The translations under genes were made by a program, and so were the position numbers. Positions 45,514 to 54,319 of a stretch of DNA of 64,000 nucleotides are shown one piece after another. A model generated the notes under the pieces. The model did no database searches. It worked only from the letters and a program-made list of their open reading frames with translations, and was not told the origin of the DNA. Numbering within the stretch: the first letter of the stretch is position 1; each line of letters begins with the position of its first letter. The DNA is from Vibrio hannami (lineage in GTDB: Bacteria; Pseudomonadota; Gammaproteobacteria; Enterobacterales; Vibrionaceae): the NCBI RefSeq assembly GCF_029589055.1, contig NZ_JARQZP010000003.1, positions 496,001 through 560,000 of the forward strand. The letters run 5' to 3'.

Positions 45514-46863
45514 TTGATGAAAAAGACGCTCATTTCTTTCGTTGTTGTGCTGTTTGCGATTGCCTTAGGGGCAGGGTATTTGATGGCCTCCTCAGAAAAG
45601 TGGCTGCTTTATATCCTGCTTGCCTTATCTGCCCTCATTGCGTTGCTTATTGTCATTAAAAAAATCGATGATGACATTGAAGATAAGTATTTTTGGTACG
45701 AGCAGTTACTGGACGCGGTTCCAACACCGCTGTCGGTCACAGACATCAACATGAACTGGACATTCATCAACAAGCCTGTGGAGAATCTGTTTGATGAGCC
45801 TAAGCGAGACTTTATTGGTCGTCAGTGCAACAACTGGGGAGCTGCCATCTGTCAGACTGAAAAGTGTGGCGTATGGCGGCTAAGAAAGGGTGAGACCGAA
45901 ACGTTTTTTTCTCAGTTCGACAGAGAGTTTCGAGTTGATACCAGTTATCTTTATAGCCGTAAGGGTGAAATAGTGGGACATGTAGAAGTGTGCTCCGATA
46001 TTACAGCAATCAACGCTATGGTTAAGGCTGCGCAGTTTGAAAAAGAGAGCAAAAACAAGCTAGAAGAAGCTTATCAAGAGTTAAAGCAAACCCAGGAAAC
46101 TTTACTTGAATCAGAAAAAATGGCTTCACTGGGGGGACTTGTGGCGGGGGTGTCACATGAGATCAATACACCTGTAGGTATCTGTGTTATGGCCTCATCT
46201 GTTGTTGAGGAGAGGATTCAACAGATAACTGCACTGGATGATAGTGCTAGCCACGAACGGGCTGAACTTATCGAAATGATTGCTGAATCCAACAAGTTAA
46301 TCAGCGATAATTTGACTCGTACAGTCGAACTAGTAAAGAGCTTTAAGCAAGTAGCGGTTGATCAGAGTTCATTAGCTAAGTATCGATTTAAGGTTGAAGA
46401 GAACCTTCGTCACGCTCTGAACTCGCTCAAGCATGAGCTCAAGAAAAAGCAAGTATCGCTGGCGCTGAGCTGTTCTCCCGAGATAGAGATACACAGCTAT
46501 CCTGGTGTGTTTACACAAATTTATACTAACCTTGTGCTCAACTCAATTATTCACGGCTTTGAAAATAAAGAAGAGGCCTGCAACATTGATGTCCACATAG
46601 AATGTGATGGTGAGTATCTTATCATCCACTACAGCGACAATGGAAAGGGTGTTCCTCCAGACATTTTGCCGAAAGTGTTTGAGCCATTTGTAACCACCAA
46701 GCGGGGGCAAGGCGGTTCTGGTCTTGGAACGTCGATAATCTATAATCTAGTGCGGCATAAGCTCAATGGTGAGATTCAATGTGTTAGCAAGCAAGGTAAA
46801 GGGTGTCGTTTCTACATACGTATTCCATTAAGAGAGGATATTGTTGTCGTGCAAGTGACGTAA
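45514..46863 (+). CDS. Sensor histidine kinase with Cys-rich PAS domain
   Basis: The 449-residue protein has two membrane segments (about 5-47) and a PAS domain (about 60-170) with Cys at CNNWGAAICQTEKCG. A coiled coil, the H-box MASLGGLVAGVSHEINTPVG and an HATPase domain with N-box NLVLNSIIHGF and G-boxes DNGKGV and GQGGSGLGTSI follow. No response regulator lies next to it. The PAS domain is shared with the chemoreceptor gene just upstream, so the two probably sense the same signal, perhaps redox or a metal centre bound by the Cys residues. That is inference. Confidence 0.9.
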   Translation: MMKKTLISFVVVLFAIALGAGYLMASSEKWLLYILLALSALIALLIVIKKIDDDIEDKYFWYEQLLDAVPTPLSVTDINMNWTFINKPVENLFDEPKRDFIGRQCNNWGAAICQTEKCGVWRLRKGETETFFSQFDREFRVDTSYLYSRKGEIVGHVEVCSDITAINAMVKAAQFEKESKNKLEEAYQELKQTQETLLESEKMASLGGLVAGVSHEINTPVGICVMASSVVEERIQQITALDDSASHERAELIEMIAESNKLISDNLTRTVELVKSFKQVAVDQSSLAKYRFKVEENLRHALNSLKHELKKKQVSLALSCSPEIEIHSYPGVFTQIYTNLVLNSIIHGFENKEEACNIDVHIECDGEYLIIHYSDNGKGVPPDILPKVFEPFVTTKRGQGGSGLGTSIIYNLVRHKLNGEIQCVSKQGKGCRFYIRIPLREDIVVVQVT

Positions 46864-46908
46864 TGATTACTGTGCGTATTTCACGCTGTCTCATATGAGT
46901 ACATAAAC

Positions 46909-46925
46909 ATCGTATCGATACCGTT
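46909..46925. promoter_or_regulatory. Possible LacI-type operator (weak)
   Basis: On the minus strand GGTATCGATACGATG resembles the locus core GGTAACGTTACGAT with two central changes. It lies 39 bases before the lipoprotein remnant at 46964. Confidence 0.3.
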
Positions 46926-46963
46926 ATGATGCTTTAAAATAAGTAATAATAGAAAGGTGCGAT

Positions 46964-47371
46964 ATGAAATTAAGTTTCTTGCTTTCGGCAACTACAACGA
47001 TAATGTTGGCAGTAGGTTGTAGCTCGACCTCTGAAAAGAATGTTTCACAAAATTAAAATGCAGTTTTAAGTAATAAATCTGCTTCGATTGAGACTCGTGT
47101 ATTATATGAAAAATTACTACAAGGTAATGATCGAAACATTTAATAAACCTTATGCACTAACAGAGACTGGGCCTCGTTCAAACTGGAATCCAATTGGTCG
47201 TTGGTTACTTAAAACACCTTTTGATCTCGAACATCTTATTAATGAGATTGAAAAAGAAATGCCTAAAACAGCTTTTTTATTACCTGGAATACTGGTTTCG
47301 GCCTTGCGTGGAACCTTAAAGCTAAAGAAGCTTATGCTCACCCGTGGGTAGCAACGTTAGGAGGGTTTTGA
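46964..47371 (+). pseudogene. Lipoprotein gene remnant with several breaks
   Basis: ATG 46964 behind AGAAAGG starts a 30-codon frame with a lipoprotein signal (LAVGC, Cys19) that ends at 47054-47056. Coding-like stretches then continue in changing frames: ASIETRVLYEKLLQGNDRNI, then NKPYALTETGPRSNWNPIGR with LLKTPFDLEHLINEIEKE, then WNTGFGLAWNLKAKEAYAHP to a stop at 47369-47371. This looks like one lipoprotein gene of about 130 codons with at least one nonsense codon and two frameshifts. I do not recognise the family. Confidence 0.55.
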
Positions 47372-47962
47372 TTTGTTATTACCGAGGGGGAAATTATTCC
47401 TCCTTGTTTAAACTCTATTCATGAGTCATATTTCATTTTTTGAAGTTTATCCTTATATATGTTTAAAGTTGAACTAGACTTAGAGTGGTAACGATACGAT
47501 TTGGCTATTGTTGCGCCTCTAAGTATATTTTTAATTAATATGATGAACGGAGTATTATATATTAGGTGTAAAAGGAAGTTGCTAACTTCATTAGTGATTA
47601 CGACACAATGTTTGCCACCTGGATTTCAGTATAGACCAGAAACTCATTCCTTTGTGATGTAAAGTATAACCCTGTAATAACACCAGCATGTTGTTGACGT
47701 GCTAGTGCAAAAATTCTAGGCCATGTGTAGGGGTAAGGTTTTTACAATACCAGGTCCTACTCTAACTAAAGAATCATTTTGCTCGCAGCTTATAGGTGCG
47801 TATTCGAAGTGAGCGGAATAGGCGAGATAGTCTTTAGCGTAAGAGAAGTGACAAACGAACAAAAACAAAGCGTAAAGCAATCGCGTTGAAAATATTGTTT
47901 AGCCTGATGGATTTATCAATAAATGTAATTATAGCATCAGGCAGAAAATAAAAACGAAAGAA
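47372..47962. other. Gap with an orphan operator
   Basis: No gene is supported. An operator-like site is at 47485-47502, followed by a stretch (47500-47700) with no intact ORF. A regulated gene may have been lost, or the site may serve a small transcript. Confidence 0.4.
47485..47502. promoter_or_regulatory. LacI-type operator without a gene
   Basis: GTGGTAACGATACGATTT matches the locus core with one central change, but no coding region follows within 500 bases on either strand except the 3' end of a GH5 gene. Confidence 0.55.
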
Positions 47963-47987
47963 ACCGAGAGCTGTTTATGCTCCCGGT
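47963..47987 (-). terminator. Terminator of the first GH5 gene (minus strand)
   Basis: On the minus strand ACCGGGAGC-N7-GCTCTCGGT (one mismatch) is followed by T-rich sequence, 31 bases after the GH5 stop. Confidence 0.7.
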
Positions 47988-48017
47988 ATCTTTTCCAAGT
48001 TTAGTTCTGGGGGAAGG

Positions 48018-50186
48018 TTATGGGTTGATGACCACCTCATCGATATATACTTCACCATCAGTTATTGCGGTACCAGCTCCAGCGTAGATTTGTATGCCAA
48101 GCTCTTTAAGATCTGACAATGGCACCGTCCATGTGAACTCAGTCCAAGTATCGCTGCTCATGTTAACCCAGTCACCCTCTTGCCAGGCCCATCCATCGCC
48201 AGTTTTTGCAAAAGGCTTTCCGCCTGTAAAACCAGCGGCCGATACTTCTGGTGAAAGCTTTATTTGCGCACTAACAGAGCCAACGGTTGAGATAGATAGT
48301 TGTGATGTTGGGAACTTGATGTAAACACCATTTGCTCCGGCCGTCTCGGTAACGGTTGCCATGAGGGCTTTTGTTCCATCTGTGGCTTGTGAATCTATTA
48401 CTGACAGGTTTCCTTTGGTTCCTCTATCGGTAGCTAGGTCGAAGCCAGCAGGAACTAAGTCATCTTCAAACGAGAATTGGTCACCTGATAGATCGGTATC
48501 TTCTTCGTCTTTAACATCTACTGGCGAGTTCCCCAGATATAGATTATCGATAAAGGCAGACGCATCAAGGGCAGCGCCGCCAGCATCTCCATAGATCTGA
48601 AAACCAAATTCATTAAGGTCAGAAATTTGGACTGCTGACGGTAGCGACCAGCTTACAAGTGTCCATTCTCCTGGAGTGACATTTACCCAGTTTCCTTCAG
48701 ACCAGACGTAGTCTTTGTCCTTGGCATAGAGCTTCCCACCATTAACAGAAGATGTTGCCATATCTGCTGAAAACTTAACCCAAAGACTAACTTCTGAAAT
48801 TTCTGTTGCTTCGAGGGTAGAAATTGGAAGCTGTAAGTAAAGTTTCTTTTCTCCTTCCGGCTCTTGAATTTTAACCTCAAGGGAGTTAATGCCTTGATAG
48901 GCTTCCGCAGTTGAAATCGATAGTGATGCACTGCCTCCTGTTTCAGAAACAGCCATAATTGAAGGGATATTACCGTCCTCAAAGTCAAATAAACCAGCGG
49001 ATGGTGTTACTTGCTGATTGGCCGCTGCTGCAACACAGTTTAGGGTAGATTGTCTATACTGATTAGTCCACTGCCAACTAAAGGCACCTGCATAATTGTT
49101 GTCCATGAGACGGACACATAGTTCCTCTTCCCCAACGGCATTGCCAAAATATTCGAATGAGGCAGGTTTGTAAGCATTGTCATCAGCAAAGAATTCAGCG
49201 ACAACTACAGGCTTATCAAGCTCCCAATAGCTAGCCTGGAAATAGAACGGTGACCATGCCCCATTTTTCCCCATGTCGTCATAATAGTGAGGGGAGTAAA
49301 AATCGAGGGCTGCGTTATTTCCCCCAAGGTTAATCATATTGGAGTCGGAATAGTAGTTTGTTCCACCGAAGCCGTCGGCGTTATACATCCCTATAGATTT
49401 TGGTCCAGTTGTAACAAGTACTTCTTTGCTCAAGTTGTCAGCGATATCATGGATCGCATTACTTAATACGGCTGTTGTAGTGTGAATATCATTTAAAGTG
49501 ACGGGGTAGTTTGTTCCTAAGCCTTCTCTATCTATAAACCAAGATTCAGTCATGTTTTCAGGTTCATTGAAAAGGTCTATAGCAATTAAAGCAGGGTGAC
49601 CAGCGATGCGAGTTAGAAGTGGGGTAAGGAAATTTTGTATATAGCTTTCTCTCATCGACTGGTCAGTAAGAAAACGGTAGTTTGAATTTATCACGTCCGT
49701 CACACCACCTTGCTTAATTGCAAGCATATCGAACGACCAAAGAGACAGCATGATATACATGTCTCTGTCGCTGGCGAGGTCAAGTGCGGTTTCTATGTCG
49801 TCGATAATAGCCTGCTGTTCAACTTCAGTTGCAACTTCTGTTCCATCAGGTGTCCAAACAGGGCTTTGTGTACCATTGGTGTGCAACCACCAACGGACAG
49901 AATTACCACCACTCTGTTTCACTTGGTCCAGAACCTGAGCAGTTCCATCTATATCAAGACCAGAACCAAAGTCCTTGGCGAAGTCCAACCAAGCTACATT
50001 GACTCCGTTGAGATAGATGTCTTTATTCTGATAGCGAATGTAATTAGTTGATGTGCCATTACCGCCTGGAGATTGATAACCATCGTCTTGAGTGTCTCTT
50101 GAGTTTTCTCCAGTACCGTCACCAATGTTGCAGCCAGATAAAATAACTGCGGTTAAAGCGACGGCTAATAGCTTCTTTCCCTTCAT
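48018..50186 (-). CDS. GH5 endo-mannanase-like lipoprotein with two C-terminal binding modules
   Basis: The 722-residue lipoprotein (LSGC, Cys19) has a GH5 catalytic domain (about 45-410) with acid/base Glu208 in LFNEPE and nucleophile Glu331 in VVAEFF. Two tandem beta-sandwich repeats follow (about 420-565 and 580-722). They are homologous to each other, with the pattern GGK-YAK/FAK-G-W-EG-WVN and ending YIDEV or FIDNL, and are likely carbohydrate-binding modules. I chose ATG 50186, behind AGAGGA with a clean lipoprotein signal, over an earlier in-frame ATG at 50321. A Ser/Asp-rich linker follows the lipid Cys. Beta-mannan as substrate is inferred from the locus. Confidence 0.85.
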   Translation of the reverse strand: MKGKKLLAVALTAVILSGCNIGDGTGENSRDTQDDGYQSPGGNGTSTNYIRYQNKDIYLNGVNVAWLDFAKDFGSGLDIDGTAQVLDQVKQSGGNSVRWWLHTNGTQSPVWTPDGTEVATEVEQQAIIDDIETALDLASDRDMYIMLSLWSFDMLAIKQGGVTDVINSNYRFLTDQSMRESYIQNFLTPLLTRIAGHPALIAIDLFNEPENMTESWFIDREGLGTNYPVTLNDIHTTTAVLSNAIHDIADNLSKEVLVTTGPKSIGMYNADGFGGTNYYSDSNMINLGGNNAALDFYSPHYYDDMGKNGAWSPFYFQASYWELDKPVVVAEFFADDNAYKPASFEYFGNAVGEEELCVRLMDNNYAGAFSWQWTNQYRQSTLNCVAAAANQQVTPSAGLFDFEDGNIPSIMAVSETGGSASLSISTAEAYQGINSLEVKIQEPEGEKKLYLQLPISTLEATEISEVSLWVKFSADMATSSVNGGKLYAKDKDYVWSEGNWVNVTPGEWTLVSWSLPSAVQISDLNEFGFQIYGDAGGAALDASAFIDNLYLGNSPVDVKDEEDTDLSGDQFSFEDDLVPAGFDLATDRGTKGNLSVIDSQATDGTKALMATVTETAGANGVYIKFPTSQLSISTVGSVSAQIKLSPEVSAAGFTGGKPFAKTGDGWAWQEGDWVNMSSDTWTEFTWTVPLSDLKELGIQIYAGAGTAITDGEVYIDEVVINP

Positions 50187-50220
50187 TATATATCCTCTTG
50201 ATTTTTGCCACTGTATATCA

Positions 50221-50237
50221 ATCATAACGTTACGATT
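50221..50237. promoter_or_regulatory. LacI-type operator of the first GH5 gene
   Basis: ATCATAACGTTACGATT matches the locus palindrome and lies 35 bases upstream of the chosen start codon, which supports the start at 50186. Confidence 0.72.
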
Positions 50238-50347
50238 GAAAGTGTTTGCTAATGAAATTTCACTTGTTGTTAGTTGGTTCGGAAGCAGGGAGAAGCTCAA
50301 ACAAGGGTGTCTGAGCTTCATTCGGTTGTGATGCTAGTTGGTTTGGA

Positions 50348-52360
50348 TTAATAAACTGGTTTGAGGAACTCAATATTATCCAGGTATACGGAACCATCTA
50401 GTGGTAACTTGTCTCCGACAACACAGATAAATACATCGGGTAGTTTGCCGTCGATGTTACCTAGGTTTATTTCGACATGTTGTTTGTAGAAATCTTTTCC
50501 GTTCATGGTCACTTTTTCAAGTTCGCTGACTTTTTGTCGGTGCTTGTCCGAGTCTAGTTTAACCCAGCCATCACCAAGAGCGGCATAAGGTCTGACACCA
50601 CCCTTATCGCCCTCATTTACCGGTACGTAAAGGTCATAAGCGAGTTTGGCGTGTTGCGTAAATTTGTTGATTCGCATATTACGCATTTTTAGCTCTTCCC
50701 AGTCATTTTTACCGGACCAGACTAAGTTGAGTTTAAGCATTGGTGAGCCTAGGTCGGTACTGACTTCAATTGCAGGGTTCTTCCATGCAGCCTGCCATGT
50801 CCCTTCTTTTTCCCAACCTTGTGTATTGCCATCGCTAAAGTCGAAGAATGTACCACGTTCATAACCTTTAATTGGTCTGTCAAACGTTACACTAATCTTA
50901 TCTGTGATGCGTTTTCCGTTATCCAATGTTGTTACCGTGATGAGCTTTTGTTCTCCGTAACCGATATTTTCGGTAATCAAGTCAGCCTCGTAGTAACCGT
51001 CGCCATCTGTGTCCAACATTTCGACATTTCCTGTCGGTGTTCTGAGGATGACGCTTTCAACATCGTGGTTGTAGTTCATCACATAGCTTTTGGCAGTGAA
51101 GCTATCGTCTGATACTTTCATTCCATCTACTGGGTAGGTGATATACGCTTTATCAGGTTTTTCGACACTTAAACCGCGCATTTCTTTAGAATGGCGTTTT
51201 AGAATTTGATTTGTACGACCACCATCGTTAATGATCCGGAAACCATCATAGTCTGGGTATAAGTTATCTGGCGAGCCTTGCTCATAACTCGTTAAAATCC
51301 AAAACATGCTGCCATCATAGCCATGTTCAAACGCAGTATTTGTCCATTTTTCGTAAATGAAGTCCCTGTTCTGTGGCTCGTTTGCCCCAATTCCGTATTC
51401 TTCGAGAACTACGGGTTTATTGGCTTTTTTTGCAGCTTTTGCATGATCAATCAACCACTGCGTACCCCACTGTTCCGCGTTGTGTTTCCCCCAGTGTTCC
51501 GGATATAAGTGAACTGTTCCATAGTTGATATTTGGAAGGGTGATGATGCGTTCCCAGTCGACACCTTCATTTCCGTTGTATGCCCAATCTTCATGCCCTG
51601 GACGGGTGAAAAAACCTTCTGTGCCCAGTGCAATGAGCTGTTTTGGTGCCAGGGTTCTTACGTACGAGCTCATTTCAGACGCCCAGTTGTAAAGCAACTC
51701 GCCTGACTTGTCCGATTGGGCTCGTGGTTCGTTACCTAGTTCCCAAGTCATGACCGTAGGATCTTCGTTTAGTGGTACTCCGGTATATGAGTTCGTGTGA
51801 GTTATCAGGTGACTGACAAACTGTTTATACGCATTCTTAATGTCTTCGTTACGATAGAAATCATCATGATGATCGCCGTTAAACCATTCCACATATTGAG
51901 GCATGCCACCAAAATCACCCCAATTATTGGTTAATACAACCACAACACGAATTCCGCGCTTTTGCGCTTCTGCAATAGTGAAGTCCAGCCGTTCCAAAGA
52001 GCTTTTCACACTGGTTGGTGGTTCAAAGTTTCCTGGTTCAGCTTGCATTGTGTGGTTGTGGCTAACACCTTCCATGAAGCCCCACACTCTAATAGCGTTA
52101 AGACCAAGCGACTGGGCATCATCAAGTACTGATGTGATCATGTCATTTGATTTGTAATGCATGTAGTAATTGTTAGTGCCGGAGAAACGAAATGGTACTC
52201 CATTCAAATAAAGTGATGTTCCTTCTTGTTTGACAAAATCACTCATCGAATCGTTAGTAATGAATGGTGTAGTTTGTGATGTTGAGTTTGTGCTTTGACA
52301 TCCTACTACTGCAGCTGCAAATGAAGTGGCGATTGCTACCTTTATGAATTTATTGTTCAT
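50348..52360 (-). CDS. GH5 (subfamily 7-like) beta-mannanase lipoprotein
   Basis: The 670-residue lipoprotein (VVGC, Cys21) has a GH5 domain (about 40-400) of the mannanase type: LNAIRVWGF, TWELGNEPRA with acid/base Glu211, TVHLYPEHWG, and VVLEEYG with the nucleophile Glu near 320. A middle beta domain (about 405-500) and a C-terminal module (about 505-665, FFDFSDGNTQGWEKEGTWQA onward) that may be a CBM27-type mannan-binding domain follow. It would cut mannan at the cell surface into oligosaccharides for the porin. No clear terminator follows it; the other GH5 gene lies 161 bases downstream with its own operator. Confidence 0.9.
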   Translation of the reverse strand: MNNKFIKVAIATSFAAAVVGCQSTNSTSQTTPFITNDSMSDFVKQEGTSLYLNGVPFRFSGTNNYYMHYKSNDMITSVLDDAQSLGLNAIRVWGFMEGVSHNHTMQAEPGNFEPPTSVKSSLERLDFTIAEAQKRGIRVVVVLTNNWGDFGGMPQYVEWFNGDHHDDFYRNEDIKNAYKQFVSHLITHTNSYTGVPLNEDPTVMTWELGNEPRAQSDKSGELLYNWASEMSSYVRTLAPKQLIALGTEGFFTRPGHEDWAYNGNEGVDWERIITLPNINYGTVHLYPEHWGKHNAEQWGTQWLIDHAKAAKKANKPVVLEEYGIGANEPQNRDFIYEKWTNTAFEHGYDGSMFWILTSYEQGSPDNLYPDYDGFRIINDGGRTNQILKRHSKEMRGLSVEKPDKAYITYPVDGMKVSDDSFTAKSYVMNYNHDVESVILRTPTGNVEMLDTDGDGYYEADLITENIGYGEQKLITVTTLDNGKRITDKISVTFDRPIKGYERGTFFDFSDGNTQGWEKEGTWQAAWKNPAIEVSTDLGSPMLKLNLVWSGKNDWEELKMRNMRINKFTQHAKLAYDLYVPVNEGDKGGVRPYAALGDGWVKLDSDKHRQKVSELEKVTMNGKDFYKQHVEINLGNIDGKLPDVFICVVGDKLPLDGSVYLDNIEFLKPVY

Positions 52361-52423
52361 TTTTGATTGACCCCAAAGTGGTAAATTTCACGCGTTTATG
52401 TTGTAAGAAAATCCACATTTTAT

Positions 52424-52442
52424 AAATGGCAACGTTATTATT
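52424..52442. promoter_or_regulatory. LacI-type operator of the second GH5 gene
   Basis: AAATGGCAACGTTATTATT keeps the core GGCAACGTTA; its left half is better than the right. It lies 64 bases upstream of the GH5 start. Confidence 0.6.
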
Positions 52443-52472
52443 TTGTGGTTCTGATCAATTTACGCGAATCTG

Positions 52473-52488
52473 TGTGATGCAAATCACA
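52473..52488. promoter_or_regulatory. CRP site
   Basis: TGTGA-TGCAAA-TCACA matches the CRP core exactly. Placed between the divergent GH5 and binding-protein genes, it would couple both to cAMP-CRP. Confidence 0.75.
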
Positions 52489-52652
52489 AAGTGTTGAAGG
52501 TGTTTTTGTGGAACCTGTTAAAGTTTAATTTATGTTCATATCTGCATGATATTAAAGAACTATATGTAATTATTTTAAAGTGTTAATGTTGATTTTAGTT
52601 GCTCTTTGAGTGATCCTATTCACGAAATTGTAACTTGCACATCGTTATTTTT

Positions 52653-52670
52653 AAATCGTAACGATATCAT
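52653..52670. promoter_or_regulatory. LacI-type operator of the binding-protein gene
   Basis: AAATCGTAACGATATCAT matches the locus palindrome with one central change, 69 bases before the binding-protein start. Confidence 0.65.
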
Positions 52671-52738
52671 TGGTTGCGTTCGATATTTGCGATTAGTACT
52701 CATTCGATGCTTTTCCCTAACAGAATAAAGGAATAACG

Positions 52739-54016
52739 ATGAAAAGATTTGTACCTACTCTGACCAAAACTCTACTAGCTTCATCAGTTTTAATTGGAGC
52801 GACTGGCATTGCACAGGCTGGTGTGATAGACGGAATTAATAAGAGTGAAGTAAAAGGAAGTATTACCTTTTATACAAACCGTACTGACTTAGTTCAGGCT
52901 GGCGTGTACGACCGTTACGAGAAAGAGTTTAAAGAGCTTTATCCTAATGTAGAAAATGTGAAAGTAGTGGCCTTTGCAGATTATCAAGGTGGTTTGCGTC
53001 CTCGTATGAATACTGGTGACTACGGTGATTTGGTGCTGATTCTTCCGTCAGTTCCTTCTGAACAATATCCAAACTTCTATGAGCCATTGAACGACATTTA
53101 TTCGGAGGAAGAAGTATACTTTTTCGATGCATGGGAGAACGATGGAAAATCTTATGGTATTGCTATGGGTAATGCCGTTGAAGGTTTGGTATACAACAAA
53201 GATGTTCTAAAAAATGCCGGTGTAGAAGTGCCTATTAAATCACTGAGCGATTTCTATGCGGCGGCAGAAAAGATTAAAACCAAGGGGCAAATTCCACTTT
53301 ACGTAAACTTTGGTGCTCAGTGGCCTCTTCAACAATGGGATAAATTTCCTATAGTTGTTGAAGGTAACGATAATGTCTATGAGAAAATGCTTGATCAAGA
53401 CAAGCCATTTTCTGGAGACACTGCTTATAATAAGTCTTTGTCGGTTCTTAAGACGTTTATTGACAATGAATGGACAGAAAAAGATCTTATCACCAACTCA
53501 TGGGAAGATTCTAAGAACTCAATTGCAAATGGACAAGCTGCAATGTACTACCTAGGAAACTGGGTTATTCCTCAAGTCATTGAGCGTGGTGCAGATCCGG
53601 AAAATATTGGTTTTATGCCAATTCCGTCTGACGACTCAGGAGTTTTAAAAGCGCAGATGAACCATGACTGGGGCTACGCGGTTAGCAAGCATTCTGAAAA
53701 TAAAGAGACTGCAAAAGCTTATATGAAGTTCCTGCTTGAAGGTTCAGATTTTGATGAAATTGCTGGTTTTATACCAACAATTAAAACAAAACAACCTGCG
53801 CTCGCACAGTTGAACGAGTACATGAGCTATGAACCGAAAGTTATTCAATCACCAACCAATTCTTCAACGTTTATTGAGGTAACAAACCGTTCGAAAATTG
53901 ATTTTTATTCTGGTGGCTATATCCAAGATGTGATTATGTCGGGAGATTTTGAAGGGGCTCTTGAAAAATTAGACTCCCGGTGGAACAGAGCGAAAAAGCG
54001 TGTAATGAAAAAATAG
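52739..54016 (+). CDS. ABC transporter sugar-binding protein (family 1)
   Basis: The 425-residue protein has a Sec signal peptide (residues 1-27, cleavage after AQA) and then the family-1 solute-binding fold: ITFYTNRTDLVQAGVYDRYE, TGDYGDLVLI, a typical NKDVLKNAGVEVP and NGQAAMYYLGNW. It delivers oligosaccharides to the permeases. It is the only such gene in the window and shares the operator type with the permease operon at 27840, so it is its probable partner despite lying 20 kb away. AAAGGAAT precedes the start. Confidence 0.9.
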   Translation: MKRFVPTLTKTLLASSVLIGATGIAQAGVIDGINKSEVKGSITFYTNRTDLVQAGVYDRYEKEFKELYPNVENVKVVAFADYQGGLRPRMNTGDYGDLVLILPSVPSEQYPNFYEPLNDIYSEEEVYFFDAWENDGKSYGIAMGNAVEGLVYNKDVLKNAGVEVPIKSLSDFYAAAEKIKTKGQIPLYVNFGAQWPLQQWDKFPIVVEGNDNVYEKMLDQDKPFSGDTAYNKSLSVLKTFIDNEWTEKDLITNSWEDSKNSIANGQAAMYYLGNWVIPQVIERGADPENIGFMPIPSDDSGVLKAQMNHDWGYAVSKHSENKETAKAYMKFLLEGSDFDEIAGFIPTIKTKQPALAQLNEYMSYEPKVIQSPTNSSTFIEVTNRSKIDFYSGGYIQDVIMSGDFEGALEKLDSRWNRAKKRVMKK

Positions 54017-54319
54017 GGGGACGCGCGCAGGATTAGCTTGTTTCATTTTTGGCCGTTCTTTAGTTGGAACGGCCTTTTTTCGTATTTTAGCTTTATGTTT
54101 TGAAAAACTGGCCAAGTGAGTTCTAAACTAAAAATGGTTTTCTTGATGTTCTATCCAGATTCAAGAATATAGTTCTTTACTTTTGGAAACGTGTTAACTG
54201 GATAAATGTATCGATGACTAAAGTTTTGTAGCACGAAAATATAAGTGTGATTTATCCACTAGTACGAAACTTCACTTTAAATATATATTGGAACCAGTGG
54301 TTTTTAGAGATACACAAAT
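54017..54319. other. Gap between binding protein and AraC gene
   Basis: Holds the terminator at 54051-54080. The remaining AT-rich stretch is likely the promoter region of the AraC gene; I see no operator of the mannan type in it. Confidence 0.4.
54051..54080 (+). terminator. Rho-independent terminator of the binding-protein gene
   Basis: GGCCGTTC-N8-GAACGGCC forms a perfect 8-base stem followed by six T residues, 34 bases after the stop. Confidence 0.9.

Larger units (their letters stand above)
52361..52738. other. Divergent control region, GH5 / binding protein
   Basis: This 378-base gap has no gene but holds a LacI-type operator near each start (52424-52442, 52653-52670) and a perfect CRP core at 52473-52488. 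It is the clearest control region of the locus. Confidence 0.7.

Noticed and set aside
46909..46925. Counting this palindrome as a full member of the operator set
   Set aside because: Two changes in the central core; kept only as a weak site.
48094..50331. Plus-strand ORFs opposite the GH5 lipoprotein gene
   Set aside because: Shadows of a strongly coding minus-strand gene; no start signals.
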